In this document: one piece after another, positions 26,293 through 35,692 of the stretch | Layout: each line of letters starts with the position of its first letter | Position numbering within the stretch: position 1 is the first letter of the stretch | NCBI RefSeq assembly: GCF_007995245.1 | Contig: NZ_VCBA01000005.1 | Span: forward strand, 1-64,000 | Source of the DNA: Tateyamaria sp. syn59 | Lineage (GTDB): Bacteria > Pseudomonadota > Alphaproteobacteria > Rhodobacterales > Rhodobacteraceae | DNA length: 64,000 nt | Reading direction: 5' to 3' | The notes under the pieces: generated by a model | What the model saw: only the letters and a program-made list of their open reading frames with translations | Database searches by the model: none | Told to the model about the DNA's origin: nothing | Translations under genes and position numbers: made by a program

Positions 26293-27564
26293 TCAGCCCA
26301 CCTTGCGCAGGCAAATGACATAGAAGCCGTCCATGCCGCCCTTGTCCGCCCAATGATCAGGCCGCAGGCGCAGCCCGCCCTCTTCGGTGATCCACGCTGG
26401 ATCAATACCGGGCTGGTTGAGCGCCGCACGATCCACGGTGAGCGACGGATGCCGCTCAAACGCCTCTTCGGCCTGCACTTCGCCCTCATCCGGCAGCAGC
26501 GAACAGGTACAAAACACCATGCGCCCTCCCGGTTTCAACAGCGTCACGGCGTGGTCAATCATCCGCGCCTGCAACTCGATCAGACCACCAAACTCCGACC
26601 CATCCTTGGCAAAGGGCAGATCCGGGTGCCGCCGGATCGTCCCCGTCGCAGAACAGGGCGCATCGAGCAGGATCGCATCATACTGCCCCATGACCTCAAA
26701 GGCGTCCGACACCAGCGTCGTGGCCTCCAGCTTGGTGCGGATCAGGTTCTGCTTCACCCGCTCCATCCGCCCTTCGGAGACATCAACGGCAGTCACATCC
26801 GCCCCGGTCGCCGCCAGTTGCAACGTCTTGCCACCCGGCGCCGCGCACAGGTCCAAAACCGCCTCACCCTTTTGCGCATTCAGCACACGGGCAGGCATCG
26901 CAGCAGCCGCATCCTGCACCCACCAATCACCGGCTGTGTACCCAGGCAATGCCGACACCTGCCCCGCGTCCGCCAAACGCACAGACCCGGTCGGCAAAAC
27001 CTCTCCACCAGTTGCTGCCGCCACCGCGTCAGCATCCGCCTTGCAACTCAAATCCAACGGCGCACCCGCAAAATGCGCCGCCTCCATCACCAGCACGGCC
27101 TCGCCGCCCCAGGCATCAACCAAAGGTCCCCGCAACCACTTGGGCAGGCGCGGCACGCGCAAAGTGGGCCATTGCTCCGGCCCCTTGTCCGCCACCTTGC
27201 GCAGCACGGCATTGGTCAGGCCCTTCAGGTGGCCATACCGCTTATGCCGCGACACGATGTTCACCATCGAATTCACGACCCCATGCGCGGCCTCTCCAGC
27301 GCACAGCTCAACCGTGCCCACACGCAACGCATTGCGCACGGTCAGCGGCGGGTATTTCTGCAAGTGCTTCTGCAAAATGCGGTCTGCCCGCTCCATCCCG
27401 CGCAGGGTCTCGGTCGCCAGCCGCTGCGCCCGGGCGCGGTCCGCAGGTTCCAACCGGTCCAGCGCCCCCGCACCGATCAATTCCGGCAGCAACTTGCCCT
27501 CGCCAATGATCTGATCCAGCAGGTAGATCGCGCTGCGCCGCGCGGGCAATCCCGTATCGCTCAT
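26293..27564 (-). CDS. rsmB: RsmB/NOP-family RNA (cytosine-5) methyltransferase
   Basis: A 423-aa SAM-dependent enzyme that probably methylates a cytosine of 16S rRNA. A NusB-like N-terminal helical domain (about 1-140, including RAQRLATETLRGMERADRIL) is followed by the Rossmann domain: SAM loop AVLDLCAAPGGKTLQLA, LLDAPCSATGTIRRHPD, and the catalytic-Cys motif CTCSLLPDEGE. The ATG at 27564 is preferred over 27591. First gene of a run through heparinase, purH, lspA and the M16 pair. Exact target base is inferred from the family. Confidence 0.9.
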   Translation of the reverse strand: MSDTGLPARRSAIYLLDQIIGEGKLLPELIGAGALDRLEPADRARAQRLATETLRGMERADRILQKHLQKYPPLTVRNALRVGTVELCAGEAAHGVVNSMVNIVSRHKRYGHLKGLTNAVLRKVADKGPEQWPTLRVPRLPKWLRGPLVDAWGGEAVLVMEAAHFAGAPLDLSCKADADAVAAATGGEVLPTGSVRLADAGQVSALPGYTAGDWWVQDAAAAMPARVLNAQKGEAVLDLCAAPGGKTLQLAATGADVTAVDVSEGRMERVKQNLIRTKLEATTLVSDAFEVMGQYDAILLDAPCSATGTIRRHPDLPFAKDGSEFGGLIELQARMIDHAVTLLKPGGRMVFCTCSLLPDEGEVQAEEAFERHPSLTVDRAALNQPGIDPAWITEEGGLRLRPDHWADKGGMDGFYVICLRKVG

Positions 27565-27650
27565 GTCTCGTTCCGGTCGTTCCTGTCGCACCCGCTTGCC
27601 GGGGCCAAGGCCGGGCGTATATCAAGGGACATCGCCAAGAGGAACCCACG

Positions 27651-27842
27651 ATGTCCGACGATCAGCAGCCCGAACAGCCCAAGGACCTGCCCCCCGCCGC
27701 CCAACGCGCACTGGCAGAGGCCGAGGAACGGCGCAAAGCCGCCAAGGCGCTGGAGCTGCCCACGGAACTGGGGGGCCGCGAGGGGCCGGAACCCGTGCGC
27801 TTCGGCGATTGGGAGAAAAAAGGGATCGCTGTCGACTTCTAG
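27651..27842 (+). CDS. DUF1674 / succinate dehydrogenase assembly factor 4-like protein
   Basis: A 63-aa protein whose C-terminal half (ELPTELGGREGPEPVRFGDWEKKGIAVDF) is the DUF1674 signature shared with mitochondrial Sdh8/SDHAF4, which binds flavinylated SdhA before complex II assembly. The N-terminal part is charged and probably helical. Divergent from rsmB. The succinate dehydrogenase genes are not in this window, so the role is transferred from the family. Confidence 0.88.
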   Translation: MSDDQQPEQPKDLPPAAQRALAEAEERRKAAKALELPTELGGREGPEPVRFGDWEKKGIAVDF

Positions 27843-27845
27843 CGC

Positions 27846-28202
27846 CTAGCGCAGCCGGAACATCGCACTGTCACCGGCACCACGATCCGACGTGAATTTA
27901 ATCCGACCATCGGCGGTGGCCTGCACTTCCTGGCAATTGTAGCCCAGCGGATCGCCGCCCCAGAACAGGTCACGGCAGAAATAGCCGTTCTGCCAAGACC
28001 ATGTGCCCTCGACATCCCAGCGGGCGCCGCGTCCGGCGATCTTGCCATCAGGCGTCACGTTCAAGCGCACAAAGGGGCGCGTCAGTGTCTTGCCATTGAC
28101 CAGCTGCACAAATCGGCTCTGATCATCAACCTTGACCAGTTCGGCCAAAGCCGGTCCAGCAGACAAAGCCGCAGCGGCGGCAAACATCATCATCATACGC
28201 AT
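27846..28202 (-). CDS. small secreted protein of the family mislabelled dihydrodipicolinate reductase
   Basis: A 118-aa protein with a signal peptide (MRMMMMFAAAAALSAGPALA). The mature domain has a tight block, EGTWSWQNGYFCRDLFWGG followed by YNCQEV and KFTSDRGAGDSAMF, with two cysteines that may form a disulfide in the periplasm. Related Rhodobacterales proteins are often labelled dihydrodipicolinate reductase, apparently because they sit beside dapB; it has no Rossmann fold or DapB motif. Function unknown. It is downstream of dapB on the same strand, 98 bp away. Confidence 0.75.
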   Translation of the reverse strand: MRMMMMFAAAAALSAGPALAELVKVDDQSRFVQLVNGKTLTRPFVRLNVTPDGKIAGRGARWDVEGTWSWQNGYFCRDLFWGGDPLGYNCQEVQATADGRIKFTSDRGAGDSAMFRLR

Positions 28203-28300
28203 AGCAGCAAACCCGTCACGCAGTGGCAAGAATACCAAGACTACGGGGGACAGCGGCGTTTGGTTCACTCGAACCGGTGTTTAGAGAAACAAAGTGGCGC

Positions 28301-29116
28301 TTATCCGCCCAACCCCAGAACATCGAGCATGTCATACTGCCCCGGCGCCTTGTCCTGCGCCCAAAGCGCGGCCTTCAGCGCACCCTTGGCAAACAGCGCC
28401 CGGTCCGTCGCCATATGCTTGAGGGTGATGCGCTCGCCCGCGCCAGCAAAGATCACCTCATGCTCGCCCACGATGTCGCCACCACGAATGACGGCAAATC
28501 CGATGTCGCCACGATTGCGCGCACCCGTGATCCCATCACGCGCCGCATCACGCACCTTGGCCAGATCCACACCGCGCCCCTCGGCCGCCGCTTCACCCAG
28601 CATCAGCGCCGTGCCTGAGGGCGCATCGACCTTGTGATGGTGATGGGCCTCGACGACTTCGATGTCGAAATCCTCGTCCAGCGCCGCCGACACCTGCTTC
28701 ACAAGTTGGGTCAGCAAATTGACCCCAAGGCTCATGTTGCCCGCCCGCACAATGGGGCTGTGGCGTGACGCAGGTTCCAACCGCGCGATCTGCTCGTCAC
28801 TCATGCCAGTGGTGCCGATAATATGCGCCGCGCGCGCCTGAGCGGCGATGCCAGACAAAGCAATCGTCGCCTCGGGCGCGGTAAAGTCGATCACCGCCTG
28901 CGCCTGCGCCATCGGCTCCAGCGGATCGTCATAGACGGATACGCCCAACGCCACACCCCCCATAGCCTCGCCCACATCGCGACCGATCCAGTCATGGCCT
29001 TCACGCTCCAGCGCGCCGACCAGCCGCATCTTGTCACTCTCCAACACCGACCTGATCAGCATCTGGCCCATACGGCCCGACGCCCCTGCAATCACGATCC
29101 CCGGCAATTCAGACAT
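28301..29116 (-). CDS. dapB: 4-hydroxy-tetrahydrodipicolinate reductase
   Basis: A 271-aa NAD(P)H-dependent enzyme of the lysine/diaminopimelate pathway, supplying peptidoglycan and lysine. The nucleotide-binding loop is [12 protein letters not shown] (about 8-19), [12 protein letters not shown] follows, and the catalytic block is [19 protein letters not shown] (about 154-172) with the His and Lys residues. Full family length. The ATG at 29116 has GAGG just upstream; the GTG at 29125 was rejected. Divergent from rbfA by 87 bp. Confidence 0.97.
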   Translation of the reverse strand: MSELPGIVIAGASGRMGQMLIRSVLESDKMRLVGALEREGHDWIGRDVGEAMGGVALGVSVYDDPLEPMAQAQAVIDFTAPEATIALSGIAAQARAAHIIGTTGMSDEQIARLEPASRHSPIVRAGNMSLGVNLLTQLVKQVSAALDEDFDIEVVEAHHHHKVDAPSGTALMLGEAAAEGRGVDLAKVRDAARDGITGARNRGDIGFAVIRGGDIVGEHEVIFAGAGERITLKHMATDRALFAKGALKAALWAQDKAPGQYDMLDVLGLGG

Positions 29117-29203
29117 GTCCCTCACCCCTTTTGGCGACTTCCCGCCTCCCTAGCCTGCCGCGCGCCGCTTGGCAAAGGGCAGTGGAGGGCGTAGACCGAC
29201 CCT

Positions 29204-29599
29204 ATGGCAAAGAACAAGTTTCACGACGGCCCCGGCCCCTCCCAGCGTCAGCTTCGCGTGGGCGAGTTGATCCGCCGGACATTGTCCGAGGTGCTGGCGC
29301 GCGGCGACGTGCATGACCCCGACCTCAACCGCATGTCGATCACCGTGGGAGAAGTCCGGACGTCGCCAGACCTCAAGGTCGCCACGGCCTATGTCCTGCC
29401 CTTGGGCGGTCAGGGGCAAGAGGACGTGCTCAAGCTGCTGGCCCGCAACAAGGGCGAGCTGCGGCGGGCGGTGTCGAAGAAACTGACCCTCAAATTCGCC
29501 CCCGACCTGCGCTTCCAACTGGACGAGACATTCGACCGGATGGACGACACGCGGCGCATGCTGAACCAGGACGCCGTGCGGCGGGATATCCAGGAATGA
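29204..29599 (+). CDS. rbfA: 30S ribosome-binding factor A
   Basis: A 131-aa KH-fold protein needed for late 30S maturation. [26 protein letters not shown] opens the domain and [19 protein letters not shown] is the conserved strand-turn. The C-terminal part ([19 protein letters not shown]) contains the final strand and helix. It begins the rbfA-truB-rpsO-pnp neighbourhood and overlaps the next gene by 4 bp. Confidence 0.96.
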   Translation: MAKNKFHDGPGPSQRQLRVGELIRRTLSEVLARGDVHDPDLNRMSITVGEVRTSPDLKVATAYVLPLGGQGQEDVLKLLARNKGELRRAVSKKLTLKFAPDLRFQLDETFDRMDDTRRMLNQDAVRRDIQE

Positions 29600-30333
29600 T
29601 CCGAGCGGCAGCGCTCTTCTTGCTGATGTGGACGCTGCCCGCCTGGGCCGTGACCTGCGAAAACATCCGCTACAAAGACAACCGCTACACAATCTGCACC
29701 GTCGATCCGGCAACCGAAGAACTCCGGCTGTTCCTCAACGACGATACCGGCGCGCCCTATGGCCAATTCAGCGCCGTGGACGATGCACTCGCAACCGAGG
29801 GCAAGATGCTCAGCTTCGCCATGAACGCGGGCATGTACCACGAAGACCGCGCGCCTGTCGGCCACTACGTCGAAGACGGGGAAGAGATCATGCGCGTGAT
29901 CTCGAACCCCGGCCCCGGCAATTTCGGGCTCTTGCCCAACGGCATCCTCTGCCTGCGCCCGGGCCGCGCGGACGTATTCGAAACGCTCGATTTCGTGGAC
30001 CGCGCGCCCGACTGCACCTTCGCCACCCAATCCGGCCCCATGCTGGTGATCGACGGCGCGTTGCACCCGCGCTTCCTGCCCGACAGCACCTCCCGCTACA
30101 TCCGCAACGGGGTCGGCACCTCCGCCGACGGAACCAAGGCGATCTTCGCGATCTCGAACAACGCCGTTACCTTCCACGAGTTCGGCAGCCTCTTCCGCGA
30201 CGCGCTGAACATGCCCAACGCCCTGTTCTTCGACGGGAACATCTCGCGCCTCTACGCGCCGCAGATGAGCCGCGACGACTTCGGCTTTGCCCTCGGCCCC
30301 ATCATCGGAACAGTTGTGCCCGCCGCGCGTTAG
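29596..30333 (+). CDS. NAGPA-domain (phosphodiester glycosidase family) exported protein
   Basis: A 245-aa protein with a signal peptide (residues 1-19, cut after AWA) and a NAGPA/DUF2233 domain. Typical segments are [53 protein letters not shown] and [15 protein letters not shown]. The domain is related to the enzyme uncovering mannose-6-phosphate; bacterial members act on sugar phosphodiesters or sporulation wall components. Substrate here is unknown and the protein is probably periplasmic. It overlaps rbfA by 4 bp, an unusual place for such a gene. Confidence 0.85.
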   Translation: MIRAAALFLLMWTLPAWAVTCENIRYKDNRYTICTVDPATEELRLFLNDDTGAPYGQFSAVDDALATEGKMLSFAMNAGMYHEDRAPVGHYVEDGEEIMRVISNPGPGNFGLLPNGILCLRPGRADVFETLDFVDRAPDCTFATQSGPMLVIDGALHPRFLPDSTSRYIRNGVGTSADGTKAIFAISNNAVTFHEFGSLFRDALNMPNALFFDGNISRLYAPQMSRDDFGFALGPIIGTVVPAAR

Positions 30334-30363
30334 TCACCGTGCTGAACTGACCAAGGCGCCCAC

Positions 30364-31755
30364 ATGTCCGACAAACCGAACCTGAACGACAAACCCGTCG
30401 GCTGGGCGCTCTTCCGCGTCTCCGCCCCCATGAGTATCGGCATCTTCGGCGTCCTGATGGTCGGGCTGGTCGATGCGTTCTTCCTCGCCCGTTACGCCGA
30501 CTTCGCCCTGACAGCAGTTGGGTTCATCTACCCGGTGACCATGACGCTCACGTCGCTGTCGATCGGGCTCAGCGCAGGTACCAGCACGGTCGTCAGCCAG
30601 GCACTGGGGCGCGGGGAAGAAGAGGGCAAACAACGCACGACCATGCACGCCATGCTGATGGGCCTCGCCCTGTCCTCCACCCTCGTCACGGCATTCTTCC
30701 TCGCGTCCCCATGGCTCTTCGGCGCCATGGGCGCATCGGACAAGGTACTGGAGGCCGTCATGACCTACATCCCGTGGTGGTGCCTCAGCTTCCCCCTGTT
30801 GGTCATGGCGCAACTCCTCAATTCCGTCTTCCGCGCCGCAGGCCGGTCCGAGGTTGCGGCCATCACCATGGTCGCCCAGGCCACCCTCAACATCGCGCTG
30901 ACCCCGCTCCTGATCTTTGGCTCGGGACCCATCCCCGAATTCGGCGTCGCAGGTGCAGGCATGGCCACCTTCATCGCCCGCGCGGCGGGGTTCGCGGGCG
31001 TGGTCCTTTATGCCTGGTGGACGTCCGAGCTGTGCTTTGACGTGAACCCGGCCAAGGGGATCGTCAAAACCGTCAAACGTATCGGACGCGTCGCCGCCCC
31101 CGCCTCTTTGTCGAACGCCATCAACCCCGGCGGCATGGCTGCCGTTACCGCCGCTGTCGCGGTGGTGGGTGACGCCGCCGTTGCAGGCTTCGGCGCCGCC
31201 ACGCGCATCCAATCGCTCCTGTTCCTGCCCATGCTCGCCATGTCCGCAGGCATCGGCCCGGTCGTGGGCCAAGCATGGGGCGCCGAAGACCAAAGCCGAG
31301 CGCAAAAGGCCGTGCGGCTCACCTTCTACTTCTGCGCCGCCTACGGCGCGGTCCTCGCCGCTGCCCTTCTGCTCTTTGCCGAACCCATCGCAGCCCTCAT
31401 CGCAGACAATGCCGAAGCGGCAGAGTACGGCGCGCAATACCTGCGCCTCGTCGGCCTCTCGTTCTTCGGCTACGGCATCCTCGTGACCGGCAACGCCGCG
31501 ATGAACGCCCGCGACCGCGCGCTTTGGTCCATGGGGCTGAGCGCGGCCCGCATCGCGCTCATCTACATCCCCTTCGCCTGGGTGGGCGTGCTGATCTTCG
31601 GCTACACCGGCATCCTCGGCGCCGCCCTCCTCGCCAACGTCCTGGGCGCATGGGGCGCCATCATCGCCTGCCGCGCCGTGGGGCTTTTGGGCACCGACCT
31701 GCCGGGCATCGGCGGCGCAGCCCGTGCCGCAAGGTCCGTCGCCTCCTCTGATTGA
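30364..31755 (+). CDS. MATE-family efflux transporter
   Basis: A 463-aa inner-membrane antiporter with twelve predicted helices in two repeated halves. It expels cationic drugs or metabolites in exchange for Na+ or H+. Characteristic segments are [21 protein letters not shown] at the start, [19 protein letters not shown] and [12 protein letters not shown] in the first half, and [30 protein letters not shown] in the second. It lies 30 bp after the NAGPA gene and 56 bp before truB. Substrate unknown. Confidence 0.93.
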   Translation: MSDKPNLNDKPVGWALFRVSAPMSIGIFGVLMVGLVDAFFLARYADFALTAVGFIYPVTMTLTSLSIGLSAGTSTVVSQALGRGEEEGKQRTTMHAMLMGLALSSTLVTAFFLASPWLFGAMGASDKVLEAVMTYIPWWCLSFPLLVMAQLLNSVFRAAGRSEVAAITMVAQATLNIALTPLLIFGSGPIPEFGVAGAGMATFIARAAGFAGVVLYAWWTSELCFDVNPAKGIVKTVKRIGRVAAPASLSNAINPGGMAAVTAAVAVVGDAAVAGFGAATRIQSLLFLPMLAMSAGIGPVVGQAWGAEDQSRAQKAVRLTFYFCAAYGAVLAAALLLFAEPIAALIADNAEAAEYGAQYLRLVGLSFFGYGILVTGNAAMNARDRALWSMGLSAARIALIYIPFAWVGVLIFGYTGILGAALLANVLGAWGAIIACRAVGLLGTDLPGIGGAARAARSVASSD

Positions 31756-31811
31756 CAAGCGCCACAGCCCTGCGATACGCGGCAGCCCTCATTCACAGGG
31801 GCGAGGGTATC

Positions 31812-32717
31812 ATGGGCCGTTCACGCAAGGGTCGCGACATTTCCGGTTGGTTGGTGGTGGACAAGCCCGCGGGCCTGACCTCGACCGCTGTCGTGAACAA
31901 GGTGCGCTGGGCGCTGCAGGCCAAGAAGGCGGGGCACGCAGGCACGCTGGACCCTGAAGCCACCGGTGTTCTGGCCGTGGCGCTGGGAGAAGCGACCAAG
32001 ACGGTGCCCTACATCACCGACGCCCTCAAAGCCTACCGCTTCACCGTCCGGCTGGGCCAAGCCACCAACACCGACGACGCCGAAGGCGAAGTGATCGCGC
32101 AATCCGACACGCGGCCATCCGACGCCCAAATCAAAGCGGCCCTCAGCCACTTCATCGGCGACATCATGCAGGTCCCGCCCAAGTTCTCGGCGGTCAAGAT
32201 CGACGGGCAGCGCGCTTACAAACTCGCCCGCGATGGTGAGGATGTCGAAATCGCCGCCCGCCCCCTCTGGGTCGACGAACTGGTGCTGACAGACCGCCCC
32301 GACCCTGATCATGTCGAGTTGGAAATGGTCTGCGGCAAGGGCGGCTACGTCCGCTCCATCGCGCGCGATCTGGGCGAAGCATTGGGCTGCCACGGCCACG
32401 TGCGCGAGCTACGGCGCATCTGGTCCGGCCCGTTCGATGCGGAAGACGGGCTGACCTTCGACCAGATCGAAGAGATGGCGCAGACCCCCGCATTGGACGA
32501 GCACCTGCGCCCCACGGCAGACGGCCTCGCCGACCTGCCCGAACTGCGCGCTACGCCCGAGGGCGCGGCACGGCTGCGCAACGGCAATCCCGGCATGGTG
32601 ATGGCGGCAGATGTCGACTATGGCACGGAATGCTGGGCATCGCTCGACGGCGTGCCGGTCGCTGTGGGCCGCTACAAGGCAGGCGAATTGCACCCCGCAC
32701 GGGTCTTCAACCTGTAA
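31812..32717 (+). CDS. truB: tRNA pseudouridine-55 synthase
   Basis: A 301-aa enzyme making pseudouridine 55 in the T-loop of tRNAs. The catalytic Asp is in [13 protein letters not shown] (about residue 44). Motif I ([13 protein letters not shown]), [20 protein letters not shown] and [14 protein letters not shown] are also present. The C-terminal PUA-like part ends LHPARVFNL. Start taken at ATG 31812 with GCGAGGG upstream; an earlier frame start at 31752 overlaps the MATE stop and adds non-conserved residues. Confidence 0.96.
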   Translation: MGRSRKGRDISGWLVVDKPAGLTSTAVVNKVRWALQAKKAGHAGTLDPEATGVLAVALGEATKTVPYITDALKAYRFTVRLGQATNTDDAEGEVIAQSDTRPSDAQIKAALSHFIGDIMQVPPKFSAVKIDGQRAYKLARDGEDVEIAARPLWVDELVLTDRPDPDHVELEMVCGKGGYVRSIARDLGEALGCHGHVRELRRIWSGPFDAEDGLTFDQIEEMAQTPALDEHLRPTADGLADLPELRATPEGAARLRNGNPGMVMAADVDYGTECWASLDGVPVAVGRYKAGELHPARVFNL

Positions 32718-32769
32718 CAAACAGGCGCACCGCGCCGCATATCTACCGGAATCCCATACCTTAAACGCC

Positions 32770-32789
32770 CCGGATTGTTACAAATCCGG
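32770..32789. promoter_or_regulatory. CCGGATT palindrome downstream of truB
   Basis: CCGGATT GTTACA AATCCGG is a perfect 7-bp inverted repeat, 53 bp after truB and 104 bp before the membrane protein gene. There is no U tract after it. It may be an operator or a weak RNA hairpin. The rest of the 175-bp gap shows only a GGGAGAG ribosome site before the next gene. Confidence 0.4.
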
Positions 32790-32892
32790 CGCGCGCGATA
32801 AGCGTTCCGTGAGGCATCTTCTCAAAAGGAACCGATTGGTCCAAATCTATCCCATCACACCGCCTAAACCGTCCTCGAAAGGGAGAGATGAC

Positions 32893-33396
32893 ATGACCAC
32901 CACGACCCTGCGCACCGCCGCAACCGTTCTGACCGCCGGCGCCTTCGCCACCATCGCATTCGACGTCTTCGGCCAGGCGCTCAGCCCGCTCTTCGGCTAC
33001 GCCAAGCTCGCCCCCGTTGGCCTCGCCGGTGCCTCGATCAAGGCGATCTTCGGCGCCAACCCCTCCGGTGCCGCCTACCTGCTGCACGCGCTGACCGGCC
33101 TTGTGTTCTATGCCGTCGGCTACTTCGCCATCGCCCGCCCGATCCAACGCGCTGTGCTACCAAATCTGCACTGGTCGCTGACCGCCATCGCCTACGGCGT
33201 CGCCCTTTGGGTCTTCGCCCTCTACGTCATGGCGCACCTGGTCACAGGCAACAAACCGTTCCTCGGCTTCACCGGCATCACCTGGGTCGCACTCTGGGGA
33301 CACATCGTTTACGCCCTCGTCGCCGCGGGCATCATGGAGGCCAAGGGCGCTGTCCTGAACATCCGCCGCACGTCCGTCGCCGTGCCCGCCGAATAA
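32893..33396 (+). CDS. four-helix membrane protein of unknown function
   Basis: A 167-aa integral membrane protein with about four hydrophobic helices (approximately residues 8-28, 60-80, 95-115 and 130-152). The short loops include AHLVTGNKPFLGFTG and a C-terminal positively charged tail (LNIRRTSVAVPAE). I do not recognise a named family. GGGAGAG precedes the ATG at 32893. It is the first of three accessory genes between truB and rpsO. Transport or a sensory role cannot be told from sequence. Confidence 0.75.
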   Translation: MTTTTLRTAATVLTAGAFATIAFDVFGQALSPLFGYAKLAPVGLAGASIKAIFGANPSGAAYLLHALTGLVFYAVGYFAIARPIQRAVLPNLHWSLTAIAYGVALWVFALYVMAHLVTGNKPFLGFTGITWVALWGHIVYALVAAGIMEAKGAVLNIRRTSVAVPAE

Positions 33397-33420
33397 CCCG
33401 GACAACATAAACCGATTGAT

Positions 33421-33450
33421 GGGGCGGTCTGCGGCTGGCAGAACCGCCCC
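33421..33450 (+). terminator. hairpin directly abutting the DUF1643 start
   Basis: GGGGCGGTCTGC pairs with GCAGAACCGCCCC across a short loop, one base bulged. The stem ends at the base before the ATG at 33451. It could terminate the membrane protein transcript, although no U tract follows, or hold the next start codon in structure. Confidence 0.5.
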
Positions 33451-33960
33451 ATGATCACTCGGACCCACACCAAGGGCGACGCGCCCTCAACCGCCATCTA
33501 CTCCGACTGCGAAAGGTACCGCTACAGCCTGACGCGGGTGTGGGACGACAGCGGTCGACGGGTCAATTTCATTATGCTCAACCCCTCGACCGCGACCGAA
33601 GTGCAGAACGACCCGACGGTCGAACGCTGCGAACGACGAGCACGGGCACTGGGCTATGGCAGCTTTGCAGTGACCAACATCTTCGCCTGGCGCGACACCG
33701 ACCCGCGCGCGATGCGCGCCGCAGCCGACCCTATCGGCCCGGACAATGACGACGCAATCCGCGATCGCGCTGTGTGGGCGCAAGATGTGATTGCCGCGTG
33801 GGGAACGCATGGGGCGCATCTGAACCGCGGCGCAGCGGTTGCCACCATACTGTACGGCATCGAACGGCCGCTGTTTCATCTGGGTCTGTCTAAGGCCGGG
33901 CACCCGAAACACCCGCTCTACCTCCCCTACACGCAACAGCCTGAACCCTGGACCTGGTAA
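33451..33960 (+). CDS. DUF1643 protein
   Basis: A 169-aa protein matching DUF1643, a family of small soluble proteins without known activity. Typical elements are YRYSLTRVWDDSGRRVNFIMLNPSTA, DPTVERCERRARALGYG, VTNIFAWRDTDP and the late GLSKAGHPKHPLYLPY. Conserved Asn, Pro, Cys, Arg, His and Lys positions give an enzyme-like impression. The ATG at 33451 is preceded immediately by a strong hairpin and has no Shine-Dalgarno sequence. If this start is right, translation must be leaderless or depend on refolding. Confidence 0.85.
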   Translation: MITRTHTKGDAPSTAIYSDCERYRYSLTRVWDDSGRRVNFIMLNPSTATEVQNDPTVERCERRARALGYGSFAVTNIFAWRDTDPRAMRAAADPIGPDNDDAIRDRAVWAQDVIAAWGTHGAHLNRGAAVATILYGIERPLFHLGLSKAGHPKHPLYLPYTQQPEPWTW

Positions 33961-34071
33961 GGCCGCGGATACCGCGCGTTAACCATTTTGCCGGAATGCC
34001 TTTGCTTCAACCTCCGGTATACGTTACCGTCTTTGCGGGGCAGTGGTACCCAGGGTGTTTGGACATTTATC

Positions 34072-35022
34072 ATGTTGTGGCTTGCTGGTTTAATGGGACT
34101 TGTCGCCGTTGGCGCAGTGGGCGTTGTCGATATGACGACAACCAACGAAACGGATGATGCAGACGGGACCGAGACTGAGGTAGAAGTCGGCAAAACAGCG
34201 CCCGGTGCCGAAGATGCCAATGTGACCCCATCGCCCGAAGAACCGTCTGACGAGACGCTGGTCCTGGGCAGCCCCACGGATGATACCCTTCTGGGCACAG
34301 ATGGTGACGACACGCTGTACGGCGAAGAAGGCGACGACACCATCGACGGCGGCGCAGGTGATGATACACTGAACGGTGAAGACGGCGACGACATCATCAC
34401 AGGCGGCGACGGCGACGATGATATGTTCGGCCACAATGGCAACGACAGCTTGGATGGCGGCGACGGCGATGACCAGATGCAGGGCGCCATTGGCAATGAC
34501 AGCCTGTCTGGCGGCGCAGGTGACGATGCCGTGCATGGCGGGCAGGACGACGATACGCTTACCGGTGGCGCAGGTCAGGATACGCTATTTGGCGGCTGGG
34601 GCGACGATGTCCTGAACGGGGTCGAGGACGACACCGAAACAGCGGTGGCCGACGACACGGACGGTCAGGATTATCTCAATGGTGGCGGTGGAGACGATAT
34701 CATCATCGCGGGCGGGGGTGACATTATCACCGGCGGAGAAGGCGAAGACAGCGTTGTCCTGGGCAGCTGGATCGACGCTGACGCAGCCGCCACAATCATG
34801 GATTTCGACGCCGAAGACGACAATATCCTGCTCGTATATGATGACGCCGAGGAAGACCCTCAGGTCACACTCGAACTCGATCCGGACGATCCGGAAACGA
34901 CGCTTGTGATGATGAACGGTGTTGCAGTGGCGAACATCACCAATGGAGCCGACATCACGATGGAAAACATCGCCGTCATGCCCCTCAGCCTTGCGCAAAG
35001 CACAGGCATGGCGCCACTCTGA
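34072..35022 (+). CDS. N-terminally anchored RTX (hemolysin-type) calcium-binding protein
   Basis: A 316-aa very acidic protein. Residues 2-20 (LWLAGLMGLVAVGAVGVVD) form one hydrophobic helix without a clear cleavage site. A Thr/Glu/Asp-rich linker follows to about residue 65. Roughly twelve to fourteen GGxGxDxLx-type nonapeptide repeats follow, which fold as Ca2+-bound beta-rolls. The last 80 residues (DAAATIMDFDAEDDNILLVYDD onward) are non-repeat. Such repeats usually belong to type I secreted proteins, but an N-terminal helix and the absence of secretion genes nearby argue for surface or periplasmic anchoring. An earlier start at 33988 would precede the helix with unlikely sequence. Confidence 0.85.
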   Translation: MLWLAGLMGLVAVGAVGVVDMTTTNETDDADGTETEVEVGKTAPGAEDANVTPSPEEPSDETLVLGSPTDDTLLGTDGDDTLYGEEGDDTIDGGAGDDTLNGEDGDDIITGGDGDDDMFGHNGNDSLDGGDGDDQMQGAIGNDSLSGGAGDDAVHGGQDDDTLTGGAGQDTLFGGWGDDVLNGVEDDTETAVADDTDGQDYLNGGGGDDIIIAGGGDIITGGEGEDSVVLGSWIDADAAATIMDFDAEDDNILLVYDDAEEDPQVTLELDPDDPETTLVMMNGVAVANITNGADITMENIAVMPLSLAQSTGMAPL

Positions 35023-35170
35023 TCTGTCAGGTGTTCGACGCGCCCCGTTGCCAAGGCGCCGAATCTCTCCTATACGCCCGCATCCCCGGCCTGTTGCCGG
35101 ATATTACGGCCCCGTGCTGGACGACATCCCGGCCGGCGGCGTCTCACTTTAACCTGAAAAGGAGATCCCG

Positions 35171-35440
35171 ATGTCGATCACTGCAGAAGACAAAGCCCGC
35201 GTGATGAAGGAATACGGCACCAAGGACGGCGACACCGGTTCGCCCGAAGTCCAGGTTGCCATCCTGTCCTCGCGCATCGCCACCCTGACCGAGCACTTCA
35301 AGACGCACAAGAAAGACAACCACGGCCGCCGCGGCCTGCTGAAAATGGTTGCCCAGCGCCGCAAGCTGCTCGACTACCTCAAGGGCAAGGACGAGGCGCG
35401 GTACACCGACCTCATCAAACGCCTGGGCCTGCGCCGCTAA
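35171..35440 (+). CDS. rpsO: 30S ribosomal protein S15
   Basis: An 89-aa primary rRNA-binding protein of the 30S platform. The family-typical blocks [23 protein letters not shown] and [25 protein letters not shown] are complete. AAAAGGAGAT lies just upstream of the ATG. In E. coli rpsO and pnp are transcribed together; here two small genes and two hairpins separate them. Confidence 0.99.
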   Translation: MSITAEDKARVMKEYGTKDGDTGSPEVQVAILSSRIATLTEHFKTHKKDNHGRRGLLKMVAQRRKLLDYLKGKDEARYTDLIKRLGLRR

Positions 35441-35465
35441 GACGGCCCTCAAACCCAACGATTTC

Positions 35466-35493
35466 AAGGCCGCGCCACTCCAAGCGCGGCCTT
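35466..35493 (+). terminator. rho-independent terminator after rpsO
   Basis: AAGGCCGCGC (35466-35475) pairs perfectly with GCGCGGCCTT (35484-35493) around an 8-nt loop, followed by TCTG. It lies 26 bp after the rpsO stop. Confidence 0.8.
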
Positions 35494-35692
35494 TCTGCGT
35501 TCACGCCACCAAAAGCCCAACAGAAACCAAAGCTGACCCAACCGCAAACCCGTGATCCGCATGGCGAAAACCCGCCTGACCACGCCTCGCGCGCGCCACT
35601 CTCTTGAACGGCCCCCTGAAACCGCCATCTCCATTAGGCAGGCACATCCCTGTCTGCTTGGACCAAGAACCTGTCAAGAAAGGGAATTTGCG

